Both the position numbers and the translations under genes were made by a program. Shown in pieces: positions 7,701 to 14,569 of a DNA stretch of 16,754 nt (position 1 is its first letter; every line of letters begins with the position of its first letter). The DNA lies in NCBI GenBank assembly GCA_016934225.1, contig JAFGTH010000142.1:1-16754 (forward strand), read 5' to 3'. The notes below the pieces were generated by a model. It was not told the origin of the DNA. It made no database searches and worked only from the letters and a program-made list of their open reading frames with translations. Source of the DNA: Lentisphaerota bacterium (GTDB lineage: Bacteria > Verrucomicrobiota > Kiritimatiellia > UBA8416 > JAFGTH01).

Positions 7701-9006
7701 AAGCAAGCGCGCACAAACAGACTCTCATACGCGCGTAAATTTCCGATACCGACGCGAGACGGTTATTATCATGCGTCTCCGCAAAGTCTATTAACAGGCC
7801 GTGTTGATGGGATGTATTCGTTGCATACGGCAAATACCCTTCTATTTGTTGCCGCGTGTAATTTTGAAACAGTTCGGAATAAGCCCAATCCATATTGGCA
7901 TTATCCAATAAACTGCGAACAACATTGAGATCGCCACCTAGACCTTCCAACATGAATATAGTATTTGGATAACGCATGCGGACCTTTGCCACTATGTATT
8001 CCCATACCTGAACGGGTATCATATATCCGGCGTCACATCGGAAACCATCCACACCCTGACTACACCAAAACAGAAAAACATTTGCCATATGCGTCCACAA
8101 TGCTTTGTGCCGATAGTCCAATCGCGCAAGGTCCTCCCATGTAACACCCCAGGCGCCAGGTGATTCAAATGCGCTGTCTTTATCCCTGGCAAACCACTCA
8201 GGATGTTCAATCTGTAATCGCGAGGCCCAACCCGTATGGTTGATTGGTATATCAATGAACAATTTTCCGAGACGTTTGTGTACGGCATCCACCAGTTCTC
8301 CGAATTGTTCCAATGGCGTCGTGCGCTTGTCGAACTCGGCCAAAGCGGGATCCACGTCCATGAAATCGAGCACAGCAAAAGGGCTGCCAAAACGCCCCAT
8401 TCGGGCATATGTGGTTGGAATCGGGTGTATCGGTAGAAGTTGCAGAATTCGAAACCGCAATTTGCCCATGATATGATCCAATTCCTTAATCACATCTCTG
8501 AATGTTCCGGACGGCGGAATAACGGCGTAGCCGTTCTTCTCTAATTCTTCGATTTGTTGCTTCCATTCTTCCGCGCGGCTGCTCTTATTTGGACCGAACT
8601 GCCTTACAAAAGTGGAATAAATACTGTTGGCGCAAACATAATCCGCCGGTTCCACTTTAATAACAACATTGTCTCCAGCCGGCCAGATCGGTTCATCAAC
8701 TCCTTCCTGTATGAACAGCGCTTTTGCCTCAAAACGGCCGACTTGCGTAAGAGGAAGCGAAACAACATATCGTCCGATACCGTCCGGATGCATCTCAATG
8801 TCGTGCCAGTCCCGTGACAGAATCGGTTCGTCCATCTCCACATGATTGATAATCTCGCGATTGCGCACATGCGCATACCCGATATTTGTTCTTAACCAGG
8901 CAGAGCCGATAGATTCCGCGCCTGTATTCAGAACAAACGTCATGAACTCGCCCTGAAACGTCACCAGATGCGCGCCCGGCGCTGGTTTTTGTTGAACAGT
9001 TGTCAT
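4750..9006 (-). CDS. GH13 alpha-amylase-like / GH133 amylo-alpha-1,6-glucosidase fusion (bifunctional glycogen debranching enzyme candidate)
   Basis: A 1418-residue fusion. Residues about 1-120 form a beta-rich N-terminal domain. About 130-500 is a GH13 barrel with all four regions: FIDIPINHTG 250-259, GFRCDAGYM 321-329 (nucleophile Asp325), FMLEGLGG 351-358 (acid/base Glu354) and ETHDNNR 410-416 (Asp413). About 500-577 is the usual C-terminal beta domain. About 578-945 is not recognised. The rest is a GH133 debranching domain: AEPEWSYMVSHP 952-963, GYPWFLDWGRD 1050-1060, FTWMDTN 1172-1178 (probable general acid Asp1176), RPNQ 1256-1259, YHNGTAWTW 1334-1342 and PELLDGD 1383-1389 (probable base Glu1384). 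Eukaryotic AGL joins a GH13 4-alpha-glucanotransferase to a GH133 glucosidase in the same order, so a similar two-step debranching is inferred; the GH13 half could instead be hydrolytic. ATG at 9006 follows GGGAG closely. It is the first gene of the glg operon. No signal peptide, so cytoplasmic. Confidence 0.93.
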   Translation of the reverse strand: MTTVQQKPAPGAHLVTFQGEFMTFVLNTGAESIGSAWLRTNIGYAHVRNREIINHVEMDEPILSRDWHDIEMHPDGIGRYVVSLPLTQVGRFEAKALFIQEGVDEPIWPAGDNVVIKVEPADYVCANSIYSTFVRQFGPNKSSRAEEWKQQIEELEKNGYAVIPPSGTFRDVIKELDHIMGKLRFRILQLLPIHPIPTTYARMGRFGSPFAVLDFMDVDPALAEFDKRTTPLEQFGELVDAVHKRLGKLFIDIPINHTGWASRLQIEHPEWFARDKDSAFESPGAWGVTWEDLARLDYRHKALWTHMANVFLFWCSQGVDGFRCDAGYMIPVQVWEYIVAKVRMRYPNTIFMLEGLGGDLNVVRSLLDNANMDWAYSELFQNYTRQQIEGYLPYATNTSHQHGLLIDFAETHDNNRLASVSEIYARMRVCLCALASRAGGFGMVNGVEWFAAEKIDVHDASSLNWGAQRNQINLISRLNALLAIHPCFHADATIELVRHSGDHTVALIRKSSDEKKRVLILVNLDCQAPCELSWAKTDFAGFDKSIDLITGSNVRITGDGDRLSCHLEAGQAFCLAPEKKSVQELESAIVTAPSEPVKITTQNRMTRAMALAERNYVTDYVRNMSSSDVAEVMRKDETIFAAEASGMEPAPIINWRWPEDANRVVMIPAGHWLRVCAQNSFEVSLRVGGQNRFRVRSLQNAETEHTALLPYTRNGDTSENCSLGLTVYAPTGPKHANAPLLFLSSGQKLTVKTALTRQEVIKSNAYVICTNRIGAMAQIRGAWGEVSSQYDALLAANLNPDHPSDRRVMFTRCRAWIVFQGYSTDVRIECLRRFARCSADIAWWDFSIPLGRGMTIPLRIEFGLAKESNTVELAFSRGVTTDTEKELNNDTSVKLIIRPDIEDRTSHEKTKAYTGPENTWPGVVRQGGDGFEFSPSKKHRLNMALSGSAFIAEPEWSYMVSHPIEAARGLDGSSDLFSPGYFVSYLKGGDSVVLKAGVTLSSHETQSAVFSRNHEKPQPVDDGLPLEKALKDAMRQFIVKRGNGETIIAGYPWFLDWGRDSLIALRGLIAAGMLDDSADIVKQFARFEQNGTLPNVLRENDHINRDTSDAPLWLFVAVNDLESAGCSVLGVDCGGRTVADVLISIAHRYMAGTPNGIVMDKDSGLIFSPSHFTWMDTNYPAGTPREGYPIEIQALWHAALQFLSKIDGSGKWQKHADRVRESIMMLFRRNSGFFSDCLHAEPGQSASEAHADDHLRPNQLLAVTLGAVDDKSAGSEIVSSCGELLIPGGIRSLANRAVDYKLPIKREGRLLNDPARPYWGHYEGDEDTRRKPAYHNGTAWTWLFPSYSESLLKIYGNTAKKTALSLLGSCLEVINRGCFCQVPELLDGDMPHCERGCGAQAWGVTELYRVLAILTTKS

Positions 9007-9036
9007 TCTCTCCCAACCTTTATTCGGCCATACAGC

Positions 9037-9062
9037 AATATAGTCAGTTGCGATTGCGTCAA
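9037..9062 (-). promoter_or_regulatory. possible sigma-70-like promoter of the glg operon
   Basis: On the minus strand a TATATT (9042-9037, five of six to the -10 consensus) lies about 30 bp before the ATG of the debranching fusion, with TTGACG (9062-9057) upstream. The spacer to TTGACG is only 14 bp; a weaker TTGTTG overlapping it would give 17 bp. The position suits a leader of about 25 nt. This is a pattern match only. Confidence 0.3.
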
Positions 9063-9122
9063 CAACACACTATTTAAACGACACATTAACAAGAAGCCCC
9101 GCTTTTTCACATAGGAATTTTA

Positions 9123-9150
9123 CGGCATTACAAAAAGAGCAAAAATGCCG
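9123..9150. repeat. 7-bp dyad in the divergent intergenic region
   Basis: CGGCATT (9123-9129) and AATGCCG (9144-9150) form a perfect inverted repeat with a 14-base A-rich centre, 21 bp from centre of one arm to the other, that is, two helical turns. It lies between the debranching fusion and the GH13_18 phosphorylase, so it could be an operator for a dimeric repressor controlling one or both directions. LacI-type operators are common for such genes, but no regulator gene is in the window. No T-run supports a terminator. Confidence 0.3.
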
Positions 9151-9282
9151 AGTTTGATATTCTTCGCAAACATCGCTGATTTTTTGGGATCGGAGTAAAT
9201 TTTGAGAAGACCATTCTTGACTACTGCCCGGGATCTTGCAGAATCACGCTTTCGAATGTTAATTCGGCAAGAGAAACTATAC

Positions 9283-11178
9283 ATGAACCCAACATATATT
9301 TCACCTTCGCGACAAAGGGCCAATGCCGCCGCCGCCGCCGACCCTTTTCGCGCCTTGGATTATCGCCTGGCCCCCGATTTCTCACAACCTCGCCTTAAAA
9401 TTCCGGCCAAGACCGAAGATAAAATGCAAATGCGCCTCGTTCACCTGTACGGCCGAACCGAAGGCCCCAATATTTACAAAGAGCTGGAACGCATCCTCAT
9501 TGTTCATCATGCCCACATGACTCCGGAACTGATCGAAGCCGAAAAAAATTTCAATGTCGCCGAACGGTTCACTGAAAAAGACGTTATCTTGATAACTTAC
9601 GGCGATCTGATCATTTCCAAAGACAAAACGCCGCTCGCCGCCCTGGCGGATTTTACTCAGCGCATGTTCAAAGGTTTGATAACCACTCTTCATATACTGC
9701 CCTTTTATCCGTATTCGTCCGACCGCGGATTTGCCGTAATAAACTACCAGCAGGTGGATCCCCGGCTAGGTTCGTGGGAAGACATTCAAGAAATCGGCAA
9801 ATCGTTTCGCCTCATGTTCGACGGAGTTATTAATCACTGTTCGTCTCAATGCCAATGGTTCCGTCGCTACATCAGCGGAGATCCGGACTATGCGGACTAT
9901 TTCATCGCTTTTGATTCGCCCGACGAACTGGACGCCAAAAGCCTCCAGAAAATACTAAGACCCAGGACATCCGGCCTCCTGACCAGGTTTGAAACGATCA
10001 ACGGCGCAAAATATGTCTGGACAACTTTTTCCGAGGATCAGGTTGATTTGAATTTCAAGAATCCGTGTGTTCTCATGAAGATAATCCGTATTCTGCTCGA
10101 CTACGTCCGGCGTGGTGCGGACATTATACGACTTGACGCTATCACATATCTGTGGCGTGAACTCGGAACCAGTTGCGCTCACCTCGAACAAACTCACGAA
10201 GTGGTAAAATTACTTAGAGATGTTCTGAATACTGTGGCGCCGCATGTTGCGTTGATAACCGAAACCAACGTGCCGCACACGGACAATATTACCTATTTCG
10301 GCAATGGGCGTGATGAAGCTCAGATGGTCTATAACTTTGCTTTGCCGCCACTGGTGTTGCATACTTTGTTGACCGGAAATTCGGAAGCATTAAGCAGATG
10401 GGCGAAGAATCTTGTGGCGCCGTCAAATACAACGACTTTCTTTAATTTCCTGGATTCACACGATGGCATAGGAATCCTCGGCGCGAAAGGAATTCTTACG
10501 GAGGAACAAATAACCGATCTCTGTAAATCTGTTGAACAAAGAGGTGGATTTGTTTCAATGAAGTCAAACGGCGATGGGTCGGAAAGCCCGTACGAACTGA
10601 ACACAACATGGTTCAGCGCCATCAATCCTTCGACTGACGACGAACCGACCGTTCAGAAAGTAGACCGGTTTATAGCTTCTCGCGCGATCGCTTTGGCGCT
10701 ACAAGGCGTACCGGGTATCTATATTCTCAGTATGTTTGCATCAAGCAACGACATTGATGCCGTGTCTCGGGACGGCGTCAAACGAAACATAAACCGTTCT
10801 GCGCTTTATGAGGATCGAATCATTGACATATTCATGGAGCGTGGATCAATCGAACGGCGTATTACCGATCGCTTCATGGATTTACTGGCGATAAGAACAA
10901 ACGAACCGGCTTTCCATCCAAACGGCGCCCAGAAAATTCTTGACTTGGGAAATGACGTATTTGCGCTGATACGCACTTCGCCGGACGACACATCTCGAAT
11001 CTTAAGTCTCATAAACGTGACTTCCCACAAAATTACCGTAAAAATTCCGCTGGCCGATATCGGGCTCAAAGGGGAACTGTATGATTTGATTAGAGAAGAA
11101 GCCGTTTTCCCGAATTCGGATATCTGGTCGGTTGAACTCGCGCCCTATCGCGTCGCCTGGTTCAAGAAATCTGGATAA
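9283..11178 (+). CDS. GH13_18 glycoside phosphorylase (sucrose / glucosylglycerate phosphorylase-like)
   Basis: Protein of 631 residues from ATG at 9283, preceded by an AAGAG 9 nt upstream; the frame is open back to 9202 but without protein-like sequence or a better ribosome site. It shows the GH13 barrel of subfamily 18: ILPFYPYSSDRGF at 138-150, FDGVINHCSSQ at 179-189, IIRLDAITYLWRELGTSC at 281-298 (nucleophile Asp285), LITETNVPH at 324-332 (acid/base Glu327) and FLDSHDGIG at 389-397 (Asp394). This group phosphorolyses an alpha-glucoside to glucose-1-phosphate plus acceptor. The TETNVPH and DEAQMVYNFALPPLVLH pattern recalls glucosylglycerate phosphorylases (E. coli YcjM type) more than sucrose phosphorylases, but this is from memory. 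About 100 residues precede the barrel, including an Ala5 run. Divergent from the glg operon, so it may feed glucose-1-phosphate into the same pool. It ends 11 bp from the convergent trkH stop. Confidence 0.88.
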   Translation: MNPTYISPSRQRANAAAAADPFRALDYRLAPDFSQPRLKIPAKTEDKMQMRLVHLYGRTEGPNIYKELERILIVHHAHMTPELIEAEKNFNVAERFTEKDVILITYGDLIISKDKTPLAALADFTQRMFKGLITTLHILPFYPYSSDRGFAVINYQQVDPRLGSWEDIQEIGKSFRLMFDGVINHCSSQCQWFRRYISGDPDYADYFIAFDSPDELDAKSLQKILRPRTSGLLTRFETINGAKYVWTTFSEDQVDLNFKNPCVLMKIIRILLDYVRRGADIIRLDAITYLWRELGTSCAHLEQTHEVVKLLRDVLNTVAPHVALITETNVPHTDNITYFGNGRDEAQMVYNFALPPLVLHTLLTGNSEALSRWAKNLVAPSNTTTFFNFLDSHDGIGILGAKGILTEEQITDLCKSVEQRGGFVSMKSNGDGSESPYELNTTWFSAINPSTDDEPTVQKVDRFIASRAIALALQGVPGIYILSMFASSNDIDAVSRDGVKRNINRSALYEDRIIDIFMERGSIERRITDRFMDLLAIRTNEPAFHPNGAQKILDLGNDVFALIRTSPDDTSRILSLINVTSHKITVKIPLADIGLKGELYDLIREEAVFPNSDIWSVELAPYRVAWFKKSG

Positions 11179-11189
11179 ACGGTTCCAAG

Positions 11190-12638
11190 TTATTTGCGCC
11201 AAAAACCCGGCAGAAGAACGATCAGAACCGTATAAAACTCAAGCCGTCCCAATAACATGAAGAAGATCAAAAAAACCTGACCGAGAGGCGAAATTGACGC
11301 ATAGGTTTGCGTTGCGCCAACGCCCCCTAACCCAGGACCGACTCCTCCCATGGTCGCCGTTACCGATGAAAGCGCCGTTTGCAGGTCAGGCGTGAAACAT
11401 GTCATTATCAGCGTCCCAATTGTAAATACGACGAGATACACCACAAAGAAACCGGATATGCATGATACCACATTCTCAGGAACCGGAGCACCGCCTATCT
11501 TTACCCTGATCACTGCTTGAGGCTGCATAAACAGACGGATTTCCCTTAACACCTGTTTGGCGAGTACGGAAATCCGGAAATTTTTTATCGCACCACTTGT
11601 CGAACCGGCGCATGCGCCGATAAACATCAAAACCAGAAGAATGACCTTGGATGTCCCGGGCCAACGATCGAAATCCTCCGTGGTGAAACCGGTTGTAGTC
11701 ATTATTGAAGTTGACTGAAACACGGCGGCGCGTATGGCAGCCGTCAGCGAAGGATACATCGTGCGGTAAATATTTAGAAAGATAAACAAAGTCGCTCCGA
11801 ACCATATTGTCAGGTAAAGACGAAATTCGGGATTCTTGAAGTAACAGAACGGTTTACCGCGCAATGCCTGGTACGTAAGTGCAAAATTAGTGCCTGCCAA
11901 AAACATAAAAAATACGATCACAGTCTCAATGTAAATGCTGTTATATGCCGCGATACTATCTGTTCTGGTGGAAAATCCTCCCGTCGCCATTGTCGCAAAA
12001 GCGTGACAGAAGGCATCAAACCAATTCATGCCGCCAATTCTCAGGAAAATTGCCTCGGTCACACATAATAGAACGTATATGCCCCAGAGAAGTTTCGCAG
12101 TATTGGCGATACGCGGCGTGAGCCGGTCTTTGGACGGGCCCGGCATTTCCGCGCGGTAAATTTGCATGCCGCCAATGCCGAGGAAAGGAAGAATGGCCAC
12201 ACACAGCACCAGTACACCCATACCTCCAAAAAAATGCGTCATTGCCCGCCAGAACAGTACGCCGCGAGGCAATGTTTCCAAATCTGTCAGAACCGACGCT
12301 CCCGTGGTCGTCAGACCGGATACGGTTTCAAATACAGCCGCAACCGGATCCAGAATTACACCGGTTAAAATGAACGGCAACGAACCGAATACCCCGGCGC
12401 AAATCCATCCGAAAGTCACTATTCCGAATCCGTCGCGCCTTGACAAATCAATCGGCCCTTGCGTCCTTAAGAAAAGCAACATACCCGACAGAATAATTAC
12501 CCCGCAGGCAACTTCCATGCCGAACACCACATCCCAGGGATCCCCGTAAATCCATGAAATACCGGCGCAAATGCCTACAGCCAGCCCCAATACCATGAGT
12601 GTTATGGAAATTAAATGAAATACCGGTCTGATGTTCAT
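11190..12638 (-). CDS. trkH: Trk-type potassium uptake channel subunit TrkH
   Basis: Integral inner-membrane protein of 482 residues that forms the K+ pathway with cytoplasmic TrkA. Many hydrophobic helices are visible, arranged as four membrane-pore-membrane repeats. The four pore loops with the selectivity glycine are present: SGLTTTGAS 107-115, ATMATGGFST 215-224, SIMTTTGFTT 311-320 and TATMGGVGPG 427-436. GACAGSTSGAIKNFR at 341-355 is the conserved loop region of the TrkH/KtrB superfamily. Start: an in-frame TTG at 12650 directly follows the trkA stop, but ATG at 12638 gives the usual MNIR-type beginning, so I chose it; neither has a clear Shine-Dalgarno sequence, pointing to translational coupling with trkA. 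Length agrees with TrkH (about 480). Co-transcribed with trkA. Nothing looks broken. Confidence 0.95.
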   Translation of the reverse strand: MNIRPVFHLISITLMVLGLAVGICAGISWIYGDPWDVVFGMEVACGVIILSGMLLFLRTQGPIDLSRRDGFGIVTFGWICAGVFGSLPFILTGVILDPVAAVFETVSGLTTTGASVLTDLETLPRGVLFWRAMTHFFGGMGVLVLCVAILPFLGIGGMQIYRAEMPGPSKDRLTPRIANTAKLLWGIYVLLCVTEAIFLRIGGMNWFDAFCHAFATMATGGFSTRTDSIAAYNSIYIETVIVFFMFLAGTNFALTYQALRGKPFCYFKNPEFRLYLTIWFGATLFIFLNIYRTMYPSLTAAIRAAVFQSTSIMTTTGFTTEDFDRWPGTSKVILLVLMFIGACAGSTSGAIKNFRISVLAKQVLREIRLFMQPQAVIRVKIGGAPVPENVVSCISGFFVVYLVVFTIGTLIMTCFTPDLQTALSSVTATMGGVGPGLGGVGATQTYASISPLGQVFLIFFMLLGRLEFYTVLIVLLPGFWRK

Positions 12639-12650
12639 CTGTTCGGTCAA

Positions 12651-13997
12651 TCAGTTTTTGAAAATGGCCTGAACCCGATTTATGTCTCCGGGCAAAGCAA
12701 ATATTACCAGTTGATCACCCGATTGAATCGTCAAATCGCCAGTGGGCACATATATCTCCTCATTGCGCAAGACTGTTGCGATCACACAATCCCTTGGAAT
12801 TTTCAGGTTCTTCACCGCTTTGCCGGCCCAACGATGACGCTCCGGCACCACAACATGCAGAAGCTCGCCCGGAGCTTTATGAAGACGAACTGCCGTTTTG
12901 ACGTGATGCCCGCGGACAAAATGTAGAATCGCATTTATCATAGACATATACGGACTGATAATACGATCAAGTAGATTCAGGCTCCTGATGATCGGAACGT
13001 ATTCCGGCTTGACTACTTGTGCAATTGTAAACGCTGCGCCCATTTTCTCGGCAAGTATGCAGCTCACTATATTAAGCTCCTCATCGCCGGTGATCGCAAC
13101 AAATGCCGTATTCGGCCCGACACCGGCGTTTATCAGCGTCTCCTGATCCGAAGCATCGCCTTTCAAAACCAACGTATCGCGCAAAGCGTCCGAACATACG
13201 TCTGCCCGGGCCGGATCGCGTTCGAGCAATACCGTCGGAATGGATGCAGCCTCCAGCCGACGCGACAGATCCAAACCAAGATCTCCGCCGCCTGCCACCA
13301 CTATCTTTTCAAATGGGTGCCTTCCCGGACAGGCCCAATCCAGAAAATTTGACACATCATCCGGTTTAACGGCCAAATAAAGATCATCATAAGCATGAAA
13401 ACGCGTGTTGCCATGCGGAAGATCAAGCTGATTCCCGCGCATGTACGCAAGAAAGCGAATCTTGGAAACAATTGGCTCGGATTTGAAATCAATAAGCGGA
13501 CGACCAAGTAACGGGCTTTCTGTCTTAATCCTGATGCCGGCAATCAGTACGCGCCCATCCAACAAATCAATCGCTTCCATAAGTCCAGGGTGTCTGAGAA
13601 TATCGAACATCTCATCCGCAGCCTCATGCTTGTGACTTACCATCAAATCCACACCCAATTTCGAGAAATCCAGCCGTTTCGAACGAGTCAAACTGGGATT
13701 CGACACCCGCGCAACAGTGTTCTTTACCCCGGCAGCATGAGCATACTCACAGGCCAAAATGTTCACCTCATCCGAGCTTGTGACCGCAATCAACAAATCC
13801 GCTTTGTCAACCTCAGCCTTTTCCAGTATGTCAGGCGATGAGCCGGATCCCTCTATTGTCAGAACATCAAAGTGCGATTCCAATACCGCAAGACGCTCTA
13901 CCGAAATATCTATCACAACAATATCATGGCCCAGTTCACAGAGTCGCCCTGAAAGATTCAGTCCAGTATTTCCTGCTCCGATTATTAAAATGCGCAT
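12651..13997 (-). CDS. trkA: Trk system potassium uptake protein TrkA
   Basis: Cytoplasmic regulatory subunit of the Trk potassium system, 448 residues (E. coli TrkA 458). Two tandem RCK units are evident, each with a Rossmann NAD-binding fold and a TrkA-C domain. The first has GAGNTG at 7-12 with Asp30 ending beta strand 2. The second has GGGDLG at 236-241 with Glu259 at the matching position. TrkA-C domains follow at about 140-220 and 360-448. NAD(H) or ATP binding gates TrkH. ATG at 13997 is preceded by AAAGG 9 nt upstream. The stop is followed within 12 nt by the trkH ATG, so both form one operon. It is unrelated to the glycogen genes in function as far as can be seen. Confidence 0.96.
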   Translation of the reverse strand: MRILIIGAGNTGLNLSGRLCELGHDIVVIDISVERLAVLESHFDVLTIEGSGSSPDILEKAEVDKADLLIAVTSSDEVNILACEYAHAAGVKNTVARVSNPSLTRSKRLDFSKLGVDLMVSHKHEAADEMFDILRHPGLMEAIDLLDGRVLIAGIRIKTESPLLGRPLIDFKSEPIVSKIRFLAYMRGNQLDLPHGNTRFHAYDDLYLAVKPDDVSNFLDWACPGRHPFEKIVVAGGGDLGLDLSRRLEAASIPTVLLERDPARADVCSDALRDTLVLKGDASDQETLINAGVGPNTAFVAITGDEELNIVSCILAEKMGAAFTIAQVVKPEYVPIIRSLNLLDRIISPYMSMINAILHFVRGHHVKTAVRLHKAPGELLHVVVPERHRWAGKAVKNLKIPRDCVIATVLRNEEIYVPTGDLTIQSGDQLVIFALPGDINRVQAIFKN

Positions 13998-14032
13998 AAT
14001 TTATTGCCTTTGATACTTTGTTCCGATAACCA

Positions 14033-14062
14033 ACAATACCCCTTTGACTTGTTCCATATCAA
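14033..14062 (-). promoter_or_regulatory. probable trkA-trkH promoter
   Basis: On the minus strand TTGATA (14062-14057, five of six to -35) and TATTGT (14038-14033, four of six to -10) are separated by 18 bp, about 36 bp before the trkA ATG, giving a leader near 30 nt. Pattern match only. Confidence 0.35.
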
Positions 14063-14115
14063 GATAGAAGAAATAACAACAAATTGTTAACCAGATCTAT
14101 TCATCTCCTCTTTGC

Positions 14116-14265
14116 GAAATGGAGAAAACCACGGATTTCAAAGATACAACGGATGGAGACTTTGCCCCCCCCCAATCCGTTCGAAGGGGTTGATATGGGT
14201 CATTTTCGCGGTGAGATGAATTTTCTCAGCTTTGCGTCTCGCTCGCCTTGGTAAAAAGACCTCGC
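14116..14265. repeat. possible degenerate dispersed intergenic repeats
   Basis: Two strings recall short repeats that I remember as scattered between genes in many environmental bacterial genomes: ACCACGGATTTC followed by a second GGATG (14129-14156), and CTCAGCTTTGCGTCTCGC (14225-14242). Only one copy of each is present here, so the repeat nature cannot be shown from this window. Confidence 0.25.
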
Positions 14266-14287
14266 AACATCCATCAATCAGTCCGGG

Positions 14288-14300
14288 AGTCTGTCAGACT
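14288..14300. repeat. compact palindrome AGTCTG-T-CAGACT
   Basis: A perfect 6-bp dyad around one central base, flanked by a further imperfect match (CGG at 14284-14286 and CCG at 14303-14305). The one-base centre makes it unsuitable as an RNA hairpin of that size, so a protein-binding site or the core of a dispersed palindromic repeat is more plausible. Confidence 0.3.
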
Positions 14301-14569
14301 TTCCGTTTATATCAATAAGGATATCTCACGCCCGTACATAGCGGCAACGCATCTTTTCCAAGTATTCTTCCTTCAATTGTTCGTCATATTCGATGCCTCC
14401 GCCAGGTAACATTTAATATGAGTCAATTAATAAAACTGCGAAAACAAATAAGATTGCATTGACAAAATCGGATGAATAGAAGAAATAGCGAACGAGAAAA
14501 CATTATTGGCTGTTTTCAACTAAGGATTAGAGAAAACGGCAGCAAAATGAGAAATTCCAAAAGGCACAG

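Larger units (their letters stand above)
13998..14569. other. 572-bp non-coding region between trkA and the membrane-protein gene
   Basis: No convincing gene on either strand. Beside the trkA promoter candidate it holds: text resembling degenerate dispersed repeats (14116-14160 with an ACCACGGATTTCAAAGAT-like string, and 14200-14265 with a TCTCAGCTTTGCGTCTC-like string); a run of nine C at 14165-14173; and a palindrome at 14288-14300. A perfect TTGACA lies at 14459-14464 but no good -10 hexamer is spaced from it. The base composition near 14410-14560 is A-rich, as expected for a promoter region of the next gene. Confidence 0.5.

Noticed and set aside
9100..9117. AAGC-CCC-GCTTTTT as an intrinsic terminator in the divergent region
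   Set aside because: The stem is only four pairs with a three-base loop, and no gene ends upstream of it on that strand.
9202..9282. An earlier start for the GH13_18 phosphorylase adding 27 residues
   Set aside because: No ribosome site before it and the added residues do not resemble the family; ATG at 9283 has AAGAG at a suitable distance.
12639..12650. TTG at 12650 as the trkH start
   Set aside because: It directly abuts the trkA stop and would be possible, but ATG at 12638 gives the usual TrkH N-terminus; kept only as an alternative.
14195..14254. Short plus-strand frame from ATG at 14195 ending at a TAA near 14254
   Set aside because: About 19 codons, overlapping the repeat-like text, with no ribosome site; not supportable as a gene.
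14326..14412. A 28-codon minus-strand reading frame beginning with an LPGGGIE motif reminiscent of a Nudix box
   Set aside because: The Nudix spacing (GX5EX7REUXEEXGU) is not met after the first part, a stop directly precedes the ATG, there is no ribosome site, and it is too short to be an enzyme; at most a remnant.
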